Assembly: GCF_006715225.1 (NCBI RefSeq)
Contig: NZ_VFMU01000001.1
Span: 186,001 to 250,000 of the forward strand
Direction of reading: 5' to 3'
Length of the DNA stretch: 64,000 bases
Origin: Arthrobacter sp. SLBN-112
Lineage (GTDB): Bacteria > Actinomycetota > Actinomycetes > Actinomycetales > Micrococcaceae
In this document: positions 8,826-16,152 of the stretch, piece after piece
Layout: each line of letters opens with the position of its first letter
Numbering within the stretch: position 1 is the first letter of the stretch
Notes under the pieces: model-generated
Database searches by the model: none
Seen by the model: only the letters and a program-made list of their open reading frames with translations
Told to the model about the DNA's origin: nothing
Translations under genes and position numbers: made by a program

Positions 8826-9521
8826 TTGGACACTTCCGCACCAGTACGAATCCTCACCGTCTGCACCGGCAACATCTGCCGCTCCCCCGTGGCTGAACGG
8901 CTGCTGCAGGCAGGACTCGACCAGGCGGTGCCAGATGGTTTCCACGTGTCCAGTGCGGGCACCCGTGCCCTGGTGGGCGAACCCATGCAGCCCATTTCCG
9001 CGGACATCGTGCGGACCTTCGGCGGCGACCCCGAAGGGTTCGCCGCACGGCAGCTCACATCCAAAATCCTGCGCGGGGTGGACCTGGTGCTCACCATGAC
9101 GTCCGGGCACCGCGGCGAGGTCCTGCAGCTGGATGCCTCCCTGCTCAAGCGGACCTTCACCATCAGGGAGTTTGCCCGGATGCTGGAGGTCCTGGCCCAG
9201 CGCGCCGCCGCCGCAGACGGCGCCCAGCCCGCCGCCGTCGTACCCTCCCCGGGCGCCCTGCCCGTCAGCAACGGGTCCGACGACGACACCCGGCTGGCTG
9301 CCAACGCCGCCTTGTGGCGCGCCCTGCCGGCCCGGGCCGCCGGGGTGCGGCACCTTTCGCTCCCCGCCGACTCCGCGGACAACGACATTGTGGACCCATA
9401 CCGCCGCGCCCCGGAGGTGTACCGCGAGATGGAGGACCAGCTGGCACCGGCGATTGTGTCCATCCTGCGCCATGCCCGGCTCAACGCCCCGGTTCGCGGG
9501 ACCGTGCCACAGTCCCGGTAG
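8826..9521 (+). CDS. Low-molecular-weight protein tyrosine phosphatase family, extended
   Basis: Cytoplasmic phosphatase fold. The catalytic loop CTGNICRSP (CX5R) lies near the N-terminus, and the general acid is the aspartate of DNDIVDPYR near residue 182. At 231 residues it is far longer than the usual ~150-160. The excess is an Ala/Gly/Pro-rich insertion around residues 118-160 between the core and the DP loop. The start is TTG 8826, which places the P-loop at the expected distance; the ribosome site is weak. Arsenate reductase activity is possible in this family, but no arsenic genes are near. The substrate is unknown, although wall-polymer or capsule regulation is common for such enzymes and the next gene is an LCP ligase. 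Confidence 0.82.
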   Translation: MDTSAPVRILTVCTGNICRSPVAERLLQAGLDQAVPDGFHVSSAGTRALVGEPMQPISADIVRTFGGDPEGFAARQLTSKILRGVDLVLTMTSGHRGEVLQLDASLLKRTFTIREFARMLEVLAQRAAAADGAQPAAVVPSPGALPVSNGSDDDTRLAANAALWRALPARAAGVRHLSLPADSADNDIVDPYRRAPEVYREMEDQLAPAIVSILRHARLNAPVRGTVPQSR

Positions 9522-9653
9522 CGGAACGGCGATACCGCAGCCCGGCGTCGCCTGGAACACATCTTCCCAGGTGACAGTTTGGATAACCCTGTAGCCAACC
9601 AGGGCCTGGCCGACGCACACTGATCCCACCAAACACAATGAGGTGGAGGCGTC

Positions 9654-10784
9654 ATGAGCATCCCAGGCGGTTCTGATCCATCCGGGCCCGGCAGCTCCGG
9701 GAACTCCGATTCGCACCGGCCGGCCTGGCTTGCGGCCTTGGGCCGGCGCCGCTGGATCGCCGCGCTGGTGGTACTGGCACTTGTGGTGGCCGCCGGAGTG
9801 GCGGTCTTCAGCCTGAGCCGCGGGAGCAAAGAGGCGCAGCCTGCGGCCACCCAAACCCAGTCGCCCAGCCCGACACCGACGCCCACACCCACGCCGACTC
9901 CCTCTGAAACACCCCCGCCGGCTCCCGCTCCCCCACCGCCGCCTCCCCCGATTCCGGACCTGCCTGCCACCCCGATGAACATCCTCGTCATCGGCAGCGA
10001 CACCCGTGATGTTCCCGCACGAGAGGCCGCCGCCCATACGGCGGCCACCGGTGAGCCCACGGACCAGCGGGCGGACACTCTGATGGTGGTCCACGTCCCT
10101 GCCGACCGCCGGAACCTGTACCTCATCTCCATCAACCGCGACAACTGGGTGGACATCCCCGGCGTCGGCGGCGCCAAGATCAACTCCGCACTGCAGTACG
10201 GCGGGATCGACCTGCAAACCGCCACGGTGCAGCAGTTGCTGGGAATTACCATCGACCACACCCTGATGCTCGACTTCGGCGGCTTCAAGATCCTGGTGGA
10301 CAATCTCGGCGGCATCGACGTCAACGTGCCGATAGCCTTCCAGTCGACCATTGAAACCCAGCACGTCTTCGCCCAGGGCATGAACCACCTGGACGGACAA
10401 GCCGCCCTGGAATTTTCCCGCGAGCGCCATGCGTTCTCCGACGGCGATTTCCAGCGGGTCCGCGACCAGCAGATCATGCTCCGCGCCATCCTTGCCCGCC
10501 TCACAGCCGGCGGTGCCCTGAACGACGTCAACGCGGTGCGGTCGCTGGTCGATTTGGCTTCATGCTGCCTGACCGTGGACAGGGCCTTTGATCCCGTCCA
10601 GGCAGCGGTCCTGGCCTACAGCCTGCGCAACCTGGACGTGAACGCGGTTGGCAGCATGACGCTCCCGACGGCGGGCTCCGGCTTTATCGCCGGCCAATCC
10701 GTGCTGTTTCCCGATTACGGCGGCATCGCAGCTGTGGGCGCGGCACTTCGGGAGGGCCGGATCGGGGATCTCGCGAAGCCATAG
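9654..10784 (+). CDS. LytR-CpsA-Psr (LCP) family transferase
   Basis: Membrane-anchored enzyme of the group that attaches glycopolymers to peptidoglycan. The order is a ~30-residue cytoplasmic tail, one membrane helix (ALVVLALVVAAGVAVFSL), a Thr-Pro repeat and polyproline linker (~70-105) that would span the wall, then the LCP domain (~105-376). LCP landmarks are NILVIGSDTRD, the arginine-containing ADTLMVVHV and INRDNWVDIP stretches, and FSRERHAFSDGDFQRV. Catalysis uses paired Arg/Asp binding the polyprenyl pyrophosphate. The GAGGTGGAGG site precedes the ATG. The acceptor polymer is unknown. Confidence 0.92.
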   Translation: MSIPGGSDPSGPGSSGNSDSHRPAWLAALGRRRWIAALVVLALVVAAGVAVFSLSRGSKEAQPAATQTQSPSPTPTPTPTPTPSETPPPAPAPPPPPPPIPDLPATPMNILVIGSDTRDVPAREAAAHTAATGEPTDQRADTLMVVHVPADRRNLYLISINRDNWVDIPGVGGAKINSALQYGGIDLQTATVQQLLGITIDHTLMLDFGGFKILVDNLGGIDVNVPIAFQSTIETQHVFAQGMNHLDGQAALEFSRERHAFSDGDFQRVRDQQIMLRAILARLTAGGALNDVNAVRSLVDLASCCLTVDRAFDPVQAAVLAYSLRNLDVNAVGSMTLPTAGSGFIAGQSVLFPDYGGIAAVGAALREGRIGDLAKP

Positions 10785-10924
10785 GTCCTGACGGAGCTGT
10801 AGTGGGTCTTCGCCGGGGCGCCTTCGGCCGTCGTCCGTTATCTTCCGGGGCCCCGTGGGTACGCCGTTGGTAGTGTTCCTGCATTCGGCACGGCATATCG
10901 GCACGGAGAGGACGGAGTGATTTT

Positions 10925-11716
10925 TTGAAGGACAGTACTTCGAACGACGACGGCCTGACGGAGGCGGTCCAGGAGGCCGGGGCGGTGGAACTGCTGCTGA
11001 TCCGCCATGGTGAGAGCGAAGGCAACGTTGCGGCCACCGAAGCGCGTGAGGCCGGGGTGGAAGTCATCGAGGTTCCCGCCCGGGATGCGGACGTGGACTT
11101 GTCCGCCACCGGAAGGGACCAGGCCGAGGCGCTCGGTATTGCGTTGGCCCGGATCGCTGGGGAGTTCCGCCCTGACGCCGTGGTGTCCTCCCCCTATGCG
11201 CGTGCCCGTCAGACGGCTGAGATTGCGGTGGAAACAGCCGGCTGGCCGCTTCAGGTCCGCACGGATGAGCGGCTCCGCGACCGCGAACTCGGCATCCTGG
11301 ACCGGCTCACCCGATTGGGCGTGGAGAACCGCTACCCTGAGGAATCAGAGCGACGGGACTGGCTGGGCAAGCTGTACTACCGGCCGCCCGGTGGGGAATC
11401 CTGGGCGGATGTGGCTTTGCGGCTGCGGTCCGTCCTGGCCGAACTGAACGGCCTGGGCACGGGCCACCGGGTGATGCTGGTGTGCCACGACGCCGTGATC
11501 ATGCTGTTCCGGTATGTGCTGGAAGGGCTCAGCGAGAAGGAACTGCTTGACCTGGCAGCCACGGAGGCCATCCTCAACGCCTCGGTGACCCGGTTCGTCC
11601 GCCCGTCCGGCGTTGGGCCGTGGACGCTGGGGAGCTTCAATGTGGCCGACCACTTGGCGGAGCAGGGCGTCACCGTCACCGAGCATGCGGGAGACACCAG
11701 TGTCCGGCCGCGGTGA
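10925..11716 (+). CDS. Histidine phosphatase (phosphoglycerate mutase-like)
   Basis: Two-His phosphatase superfamily, branch 1. The RHG motif is LLLIRHGESEGN near residue 28, an arginine follows in SSPYARARQTAE, and the second histidine is in VMLVCHDAVIM. It has 263 residues and starts at TTG 10925; the leader GGAGAGGACGGAG supplies a ribosome site a little upstream. It overlaps the next gene (nnrD) by 17 bases, so the pair is probably co-transcribed. The substrate is unknown; the superfamily covers sugar phosphates, nucleotides and phosphoproteins. Confidence 0.88.
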   Translation: MKDSTSNDDGLTEAVQEAGAVELLLIRHGESEGNVAATEAREAGVEVIEVPARDADVDLSATGRDQAEALGIALARIAGEFRPDAVVSSPYARARQTAEIAVETAGWPLQVRTDERLRDRELGILDRLTRLGVENRYPEESERRDWLGKLYYRPPGGESWADVALRLRSVLAELNGLGTGHRVMLVCHDAVIMLFRYVLEGLSEKELLDLAATEAILNASVTRFVRPSGVGPWTLGSFNVADHLAEQGVTVTEHAGDTSVRPR

Positions 11717-12617
11717 GTCCTCCGGCCCCACGCTGGTCACGCCGTCGCTCCTCCGGGAGTGGCCGCTGCCGGCGCCGGGGGCGGACAAGTATTCGCGCGG
11801 ATCGGTGCTGGTGGTGGGTGGTGCCCGGGCCACTCCCGGCGCCGCCCTGCTGGCCGGCACCGCAGCCCTGCGCGCGGGCGCCGGAAAACTGACCCTGGCT
11901 GTTGCCGAGTCCGTGGCGGTGCAGCTGGGGGTGGCAATACCCGAATGTGGTGCGATTGGCCTGGCGGAGACTGAACAAGGATCGGTCAAGGCTGAGCTGG
12001 AGCGCATCTCCTCCTACCTGGACCGGGCCGACGCCCTGCTGGTGGGACCCGGCCTCGATGACCAGGACCTTGCCGGTGAGCTGCTGGAGGCGCTCCTCAA
12101 GCGCGAGCATAAGGGTGACGCGGGCAGCAAAGGAGGCGCCGCCGTCGTCCTCGATGCCTACGCGCTTGGCGCGCTGGTGTCCTTGGAGGACCAGCTGGAC
12201 CCGTGGCGCGGCCGGCTCATCCTCACGCCCAATCCCACGGAAGCCGGGATCCTGCTGGGACGGGACGTGGATGACCTTGAAAAGGACCTCGCCGAAATCT
12301 CCGCCCGGTTCGACGCCGTGGTCAGCTGCCAGGGTTTGATCACTCAGCCCCCGGGCCCGCAGCCGGACGAAGCGGAACTGTACAAAATCACCACGGGGTA
12401 CGGCGGGCTGGGCACCTCCGGCAGCGGGGACGTGCTGGCGGGCGCCATCGCCGGGCTGCGTGCCCGGGGAACCAGCAGTGCCCAGGCAGCCTGCTGGGGG
12501 ACGCACCTGCACGCAGCCGCGGCAGACCGGCTGGCCAGCAGGCTGGGGCCGCTGGGGTTCCTGGCCCGTGAACTTGCCGACGAGCTGCCGGCGCTGATGC
12601 TGGAACTGGGCACCTGA
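11700..12617 (+). CDS. nnrD: ADP-dependent NAD(P)H-hydrate dehydratase
   Basis: Repairs damaged (hydrated) NADH/NADPH back to the active cofactor using ADP as phosphate acceptor by-product partner. The ribokinase-like fold shows KYSRGSVLVVGGA at the N-terminus, LLVGPGL, LTPNPTEAGILLG and the nucleotide/anion-hole motif GTSGSGDVLAGAIAGL. The GTG at 11700 gives 305 residues, near the family length for a dehydratase alone. The epimerase domain (NnrE) found fused in some bacteria is absent. The in-frame ATG at 11613 lies deep in the upstream gene and is rejected. A GC hairpin follows the stop. Confidence 0.9.
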   Translation: MSGRGESSGPTLVTPSLLREWPLPAPGADKYSRGSVLVVGGARATPGAALLAGTAALRAGAGKLTLAVAESVAVQLGVAIPECGAIGLAETEQGSVKAELERISSYLDRADALLVGPGLDDQDLAGELLEALLKREHKGDAGSKGGAAVVLDAYALGALVSLEDQLDPWRGRLILTPNPTEAGILLGRDVDDLEKDLAEISARFDAVVSCQGLITQPPGPQPDEAELYKITTGYGGLGTSGSGDVLAGAIAGLRARGTSSAQAACWGTHLHAAAADRLASRLGPLGFLARELADELPALMLELGT

Positions 12618-12629
12618 CCCACACATGCG

Positions 12630-12659
12630 GGTGGCCCCCGGCCGAAGCCGGGGGCCACC
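12630..12659 (+). terminator. Hairpin after nnrD
   Basis: A perfect 13-bp stem (12630-12642 with 12647-12659) and a CGAA loop begin 13 bases after the nnrD stop. There is no T-run, so it is a likely Rho-independent site of the actinobacterial type. It may also serve the convergent Hsp20 gene. Confidence 0.6.
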
Positions 12660-12777
12660 GTGTCGGGAGGTCAGGGTCCGAGCTGCCGGTGCGCTGTCTG
12701 GCGCTGTGGCGTGCACAGAATGGCGATTCGCCCCAAAAAGGCAGTCAACAGAGTGGCCACCTCCCGGCCTGTCAGGC

Positions 12778-13200
12778 CTAGGCAGCGATCTCCTGCTTTG
12801 CCCCCTTCGTTTCAATCTCGATCTTGCGTGGCTTGGCCTTTTCGGCCACCGGGATCCGCAGCGTCAGGACGCCGGCCTCGTAGCTGGCCTTGACGTTCTC
12901 CGTGTCCAGTGTGTCTCCAAGGATCAGCTGGCGGCTGAAGACGCCGCGTGGCCGCTCAGCGGCAATCAGCTCGGTGTCCTTGCCCGCGGGATCGGGACGC
13001 TCCGCCCGCACCGTCAGGACGTTCCGTTCAACATCCAGGTCCACCGAGTCCGCCGGGACACCTGGCAAATCGAAGGCCACGACGAATTCCTGGTCCTCGC
13101 GCCATGCATCCATTGGCATCGCCGCCGGGCGTGCAGTGGTTCCGAGGACTTGCTGGGTAAGCCTGTCCAGCTCGCGGAACGGATCGGTTCGCATCAACAT
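12778..13200 (-). CDS. Small heat shock protein, Hsp20/alpha-crystallin
   Basis: ATP-independent holdase chaperone. The alpha-crystallin domain spans residues ~38-128 ([20 protein letters not shown] and [16 protein letters not shown], then the [10 protein letters not shown] strand). A short C-terminal tail lacks a clear IXI motif. ATG 13200 was chosen because GAGGAGGG lies just upstream; the earlier in-frame start at 13236 has no such site and overlaps the promoter region. The length of 140 is normal. A palindrome (13238-13261) sits where the promoter should be, which suggests repressor control of heat induction. Confidence 0.92.
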   Translation of the reverse strand: MLMRTDPFRELDRLTQQVLGTTARPAAMPMDAWREDQEFVVAFDLPGVPADSVDLDVERNVLTVRAERPDPAGKDTELIAAERPRGVFSRQLILGDTLDTENVKASYEAGVLTLRIPVAEKAKPRKIEIETKGAKQEIAA

Positions 13201-13237
13201 GGCTGCCCTCCTCGTAAGAGACGGTCCAACATCCACG

Positions 13238-13261
13238 TCAGCCGATCTATATTGGCTGACA
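13238..13261 (-). promoter_or_regulatory. Inverted repeat in the hsp20 promoter region
   Basis: GTCAGCC and GGCTGAC form perfect 7-bp arms around a 10-base AT-rich centre that carries a possible minus-strand -10 (TATAGA). It lies 38 bases ahead of the Hsp20 start codon. It fits neither the CIRCE consensus nor the HspR HAIR consensus. Confidence 0.5.
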
Positions 13262-13372
13262 TAGATTTTTTAGCACTGGCGAAGTAGGTCTGCAAGGGGT
13301 TCAAACGGGAATTTTTGAATTTTTTTGAGCCCTCCCGGCCCCTAATCTTGGCGTTGGCCGGGACGCACGGAA

Positions 13373-13408
13373 GGGGCCTCCCCGCGGCTGATGCCGCGTG
13401 GAGGCCCC
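13373..13408 (-). terminator. Hairpin after the proline-rich gene
   Basis: GGGGCCTCC (13373-13381) pairs with GGAGGCCCC (13400-13408) and there is an inner CGCGG/CCGCG stem. It lies 28 bases after the stop of the 65-residue minus-strand gene. There is no U-tract. Confidence 0.5.
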
Positions 13409-13435
13409 TACCGGAGTGCTTCCTGGCTTCCCGGT

Positions 13436-13633
13436 TCAGTCCCTGGTGGGGTCCGGGCGAAGCGGTGCGGGCCCCGGATCCGGGACCGGCAATGGACCCG
13501 GGGGCGCCGGCGCCGGGAACGGGTTGGGAGACGGCGGGCCGGGCGGACGCGGCTGGGTGGGATCCGGCGACGTGGGCTCGGGACCGGGTTCGGGCGGAAA
13601 CGGCTCGGGTTCGTGCACTGGCGGGATGGTCAT
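13436..13633 (-). CDS. Proline-rich small hypothetical protein, 65 aa
   Basis: Short minus-strand frame starting ATG 13633 behind GAGAAGGGAAG. About 40% of residues are proline, arranged as PEP/PGP/PDP repeats (start MTIPPVHEPEPFPPEPGPEP). There is no signal peptide, membrane segment or known domain, and it should be unstructured. The ribosome site and the following hairpin support a real gene, but GC-rich DNA readily gives proline-rich frames. The opposite strand is also open here. Function unknown. Confidence 0.45.
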   Translation of the reverse strand: MTIPPVHEPEPFPPEPGPEPTSPDPTQPRPPGPPSPNPFPAPAPPGPLPVPDPGPAPLRPDPTRD

Positions 13634-13715
13634 GGAACTTCCCTTCTCACGTGGGCGGATGTGCCTTGAACTGAACAGAATACGCCTGCGGCCTTCCGGC
13701 AACTACCCTTCCCGT

Positions 13716-13772
13716 TGCTCCATCACCTACGGTCCCTAAGCGCCGGTCTTGGGAGCAACAAGTGATGGAGCA
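13716..13772. repeat. Intergenic palindrome, TGCTCCATCAC type
   Basis: Arms TGCTCCATCAC (13716-13726) and GTGATGGAGCA (13762-13772) pair perfectly. The interior holds GGTCCCTAA and CTTGGG, shared with the element at 41145-41205. It ends exactly where the stop codon of the FAD monooxygenase begins. Confidence 0.75.
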
Positions 13773-15428
13773 TCACGACGGCGGGAGGGCGGCACCGACC
13801 AGCCGCAGCCAGGCCCGGAGCTGGGCCGGGTCCGGCTCCCCGCAGCGGAAGCCGACGTACCCGTCAGGGCGGACCGCGACGATGCCGCGGCCGGGGTGGC
13901 TGTCGAGGCGGTGGACGTGCAGCAGGGAACCCCTTCCGGCAACCACGCGCAGGGTGCGGTCTTCACCGTCTTCACCCAAGGCGCCGGGGCCGGCGTCGCG
14001 CTCCAGCAACAGGTGGATGCCGGGTGCCGCGGTCAGTTCGTGAAGGCGGGCCGGCCGCCCGTTGACTCTAACCGCAGCGTCCGGCAGCCGCTCCCCGGGC
14101 CTCGGCCACCCGCCGGCGCGGGGCGTGCCATCACGGGAAATGGCACTGGTCCGGTAACGCACGAATGGCTGGGCCAGCAGCCTGATTCCCCGGGAGGCGA
14201 GCCACTGCCGGCGGAGCAGCAGCGGCAGGACGGGAGCGAACGCGGGCAGGAGACTGCGGGCGAGGCGGGCCACCGGATGCGGCGAGGCTTCGCCGAAGAA
14301 GATGACATGCGTCAGGGCCAGCACCTGCCGGGCGGCCAGCCGCCGCTCCTGCCCGTAGGTTTCCAGCAGCTCCGGCAGCGGCCTTCCTGCCGTCGAGGCG
14401 AAGCCGAGCTTCCAGCCCAGATTCAGGCCATCCAGGATGCCGTTGTTCATGCCCTGCCCGCCGGCCGGGGAATGGGCATGGGCGGCATCGCCGGCAAGGA
14501 AGAGGGGATTGCTTCCGAACGTACTGGCCAGGCGGTGTTGCAGCGGGACCTGGGCCGACCAGCGCACGTCCCGCACAGCAGCGCCCAGCCCCGACTCCCG
14601 AAGCAGGCGGGCGACCTCCTGGGGCGGAACGGGCGGACCCAGCTGGCCGTAGCGCGCGGTGGGTTGCGGCAGCGCCGGTCGGGTGGCAAGCATGCGCCAG
14701 GTGGCCCCCTCACCCAGCGCGAAAAGGAAGGCCAGTCCCCCGTTCCCCACTGCCACGTGCAGCAGCCCGGGATCCAGGCGGCCGTCCAGTTCCACATCCG
14801 CCAGGACCGCTTCCACCCGGTACGGGCCGCCGCGCCACTGGGCTCCAGTGAAACTGCGGACGGTGCTGGACTGCCCGTCGCAGCCGGCCAGGAACCGGGA
14901 GCTGTGGTGCCCGGAATCGCGGTGGGAATCATTGCCGCCCGCCCCGGAATGCTCCGCGTGCACCATTCCAGCGCCGGAGGGCAAGCCCTCCGGCAGGCTG
15001 CGCTCCCGTCGAAGCCCGCGGAACTCCACGCCCCAGTCCACCGGCACGCCCCGGGCCTGCAGCGCCTGCCAGAGTACGTCCTCGACGTCGGCCTGCCGTA
15101 CCAAAGTCAGGTGCGGAAAGGCGGTATCAGGGAGGTTTGCATGGCCCATGCGCGCTTCCACCACGCGGCGGCCCAGGTGGATGCGTGCTTCGGGCGTGGT
15201 GTCGGCACGGTTCAGCAACTCGTCGGTCACGCCCAGAGGGCGGAGTCCCTCCAGGGCCCGGGCATGCAGCATCATGGCCCGGGAAGGACGGGCCCGGTGT
15301 TCGCGCCGGTCCACCACCCGGACTGTGGCCCCATGTGCGTGGGCCTGGAGTGCTGTGGCGAGCCCGGCGGGACCGGCGCCCACCACCAAAACGTCAGTGT
15401 CCGCCGTCGTGCCTTGCCTGCCTGGCAT
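13773..15428 (-). CDS. FAD-dependent aromatic-type monooxygenase
   Basis: Class A flavoprotein hydroxylase (PheA/TfdB/UbiH group). The FAD site is VLVVGAGPAGLATALQAH at residues ~13-30; the second FAD motif is FLAGDAAHAHSPAGGQGMN near residue 300. The C-terminal third resembles the thioredoxin-like domain of phenol-hydroxylase-type enzymes, ending in a DGYVGFRCG segment. It has 551 residues. It probably oxidises an aromatic or polyketide-like substrate with NAD(P)H and O2; no ring-cleavage gene adjoins, so the substrate cannot be named. It is transcribed after, and 12 bases from, an unknown protein gene (15441-16004), a likely two-gene operon. Confidence 0.87.
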   Translation of the reverse strand: MPGRQGTTADTDVLVVGAGPAGLATALQAHAHGATVRVVDRREHRARPSRAMMLHARALEGLRPLGVTDELLNRADTTPEARIHLGRRVVEARMGHANLPDTAFPHLTLVRQADVEDVLWQALQARGVPVDWGVEFRGLRRERSLPEGLPSGAGMVHAEHSGAGGNDSHRDSGHHSSRFLAGCDGQSSTVRSFTGAQWRGGPYRVEAVLADVELDGRLDPGLLHVAVGNGGLAFLFALGEGATWRMLATRPALPQPTARYGQLGPPVPPQEVARLLRESGLGAAVRDVRWSAQVPLQHRLASTFGSNPLFLAGDAAHAHSPAGGQGMNNGILDGLNLGWKLGFASTAGRPLPELLETYGQERRLAARQVLALTHVIFFGEASPHPVARLARSLLPAFAPVLPLLLRRQWLASRGIRLLAQPFVRYRTSAISRDGTPRAGGWPRPGERLPDAAVRVNGRPARLHELTAAPGIHLLLERDAGPGALGEDGEDRTLRVVAGRGSLLHVHRLDSHPGRGIVAVRPDGYVGFRCGEPDPAQLRAWLRLVGAALPPS

Positions 15429-15440
15429 TCCCGCCCGGCC

Positions 15441-16004
15441 TCATCCCTGGCCCAGCAGCCGCCACCACGCATGGTCAGGGTGGGCGGGCGACTCAATCAA
15501 GGCGGGGTTGGCGAGCAGCTCATCGCGGCGCAGCCCGGGCAGGACCTTATAGCTGATGGACCCGGGAACGCTGACCAGTTCCAGGACCCGCCAGAGTGCC
15601 GCGGCGTATTTGCGGGCGGCCCCGGCACCGTCCCACTCGTACAGGCCGCGGTAGGCGCCGAAGGTGTCGTGGGCGCACCAGAGCTTGGAAACAAAGCCCG
15701 GAAACCCGACGAAGAGGGGGGTGTTCAGCAGGCTTTCCGCCTCGAAAAAGCGGTGCGCCCGGCCGCGGACCAGGCGGAGCGTGAAGGCCACCACCAGGAC
15801 GCAGGGCTCCCCGGGTTGTCGGTCGACGGCGGTCTCCCGGTAGACCCGCGAGGTGCTTCCGTCGGCGAAACGCAGCACCCGGCCCACATTGCCTTTGGGA
15901 AGGTGCACCTGCCTGCGGGCCAGCATGAGGCAGGTCGTTCCCACGCTGCGGGCCACGGCCGGCCATGCTTTGGCCCGGGGCGCCGGTCCGGATTCGAGGT
16001 CCAT
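15441..16004 (-). CDS. Hypothetical protein paired with the monooxygenase, 187 aa
   Basis: No function recognised. The start is ATG 16004, just after AAGGAGA; the longer frame upstream to 16262 has no site and overlaps the next gene's promoter. The protein is soluble and rich in aromatic residues, with a mid-section containing LVRGRAHRFFEAESLLNTPL and FPGFVSKLWCAHDTFGAYRG, then LYEWDGAGAARKYAAALWRV. The pattern of strand-helix-strand with a conserved W/H core suggests a dimeric alpha/beta-barrel or heme-free monooxygenase-like fold, but this is speculation. The 12-base spacing to the monooxygenase gene implies joint function. Confidence 0.7.
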   Translation of the reverse strand: MDLESGPAPRAKAWPAVARSVGTTCLMLARRQVHLPKGNVGRVLRFADGSTSRVYRETAVDRQPGEPCVLVVAFTLRLVRGRAHRFFEAESLLNTPLFVGFPGFVSKLWCAHDTFGAYRGLYEWDGAGAARKYAAALWRVLELVSVPGSISYKVLPGLRRDELLANPALIESPAHPDHAWWRLLGQG

Positions 16005-16140
16005 GGCTTCTCCTTTTCCTTGCACCGCCCTTCCAGCGTGGCCGGAACCGCGGGCAGGGTCCCAGAGTCTTTCGCCCCCTTTCCGGCCGCCCCTTCTCCC
16101 CCGGTAGCGAACGGCCTGCCGACATGTCCGGGCTGGTCTA

Positions 16141-16146
16141 TATATT
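16141..16146 (+). promoter_or_regulatory. -10 element of the S9 peptidase gene, possible leaderless start
   Basis: TATATT ends seven bases before the ATG at 16153, so transcription would start at or next to the start codon. No ribosome site precedes that ATG. No good -35 is seen. Confidence 0.5.
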
Positions 16147-16152
16147 GAATCC

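Noticed and set aside
8826..9521. Arsenate reductase reading of the LMW phosphatase
   Set aside because: No arsenic transporter or regulator is near, and a DP acid loop with tyrosine context is present.
13270..13278. TTAGCACT resembles the left half of a CIRCE heat-shock operator near hsp20
   Set aside because: The matching right half GAGTGCTAA is absent at the expected spacing.
13749..16148. A 799-codon plus-strand frame opposite the monooxygenase
   Set aside because: It is the complement of two well-supported minus-strand genes in GC-rich DNA, with low-complexity translation.
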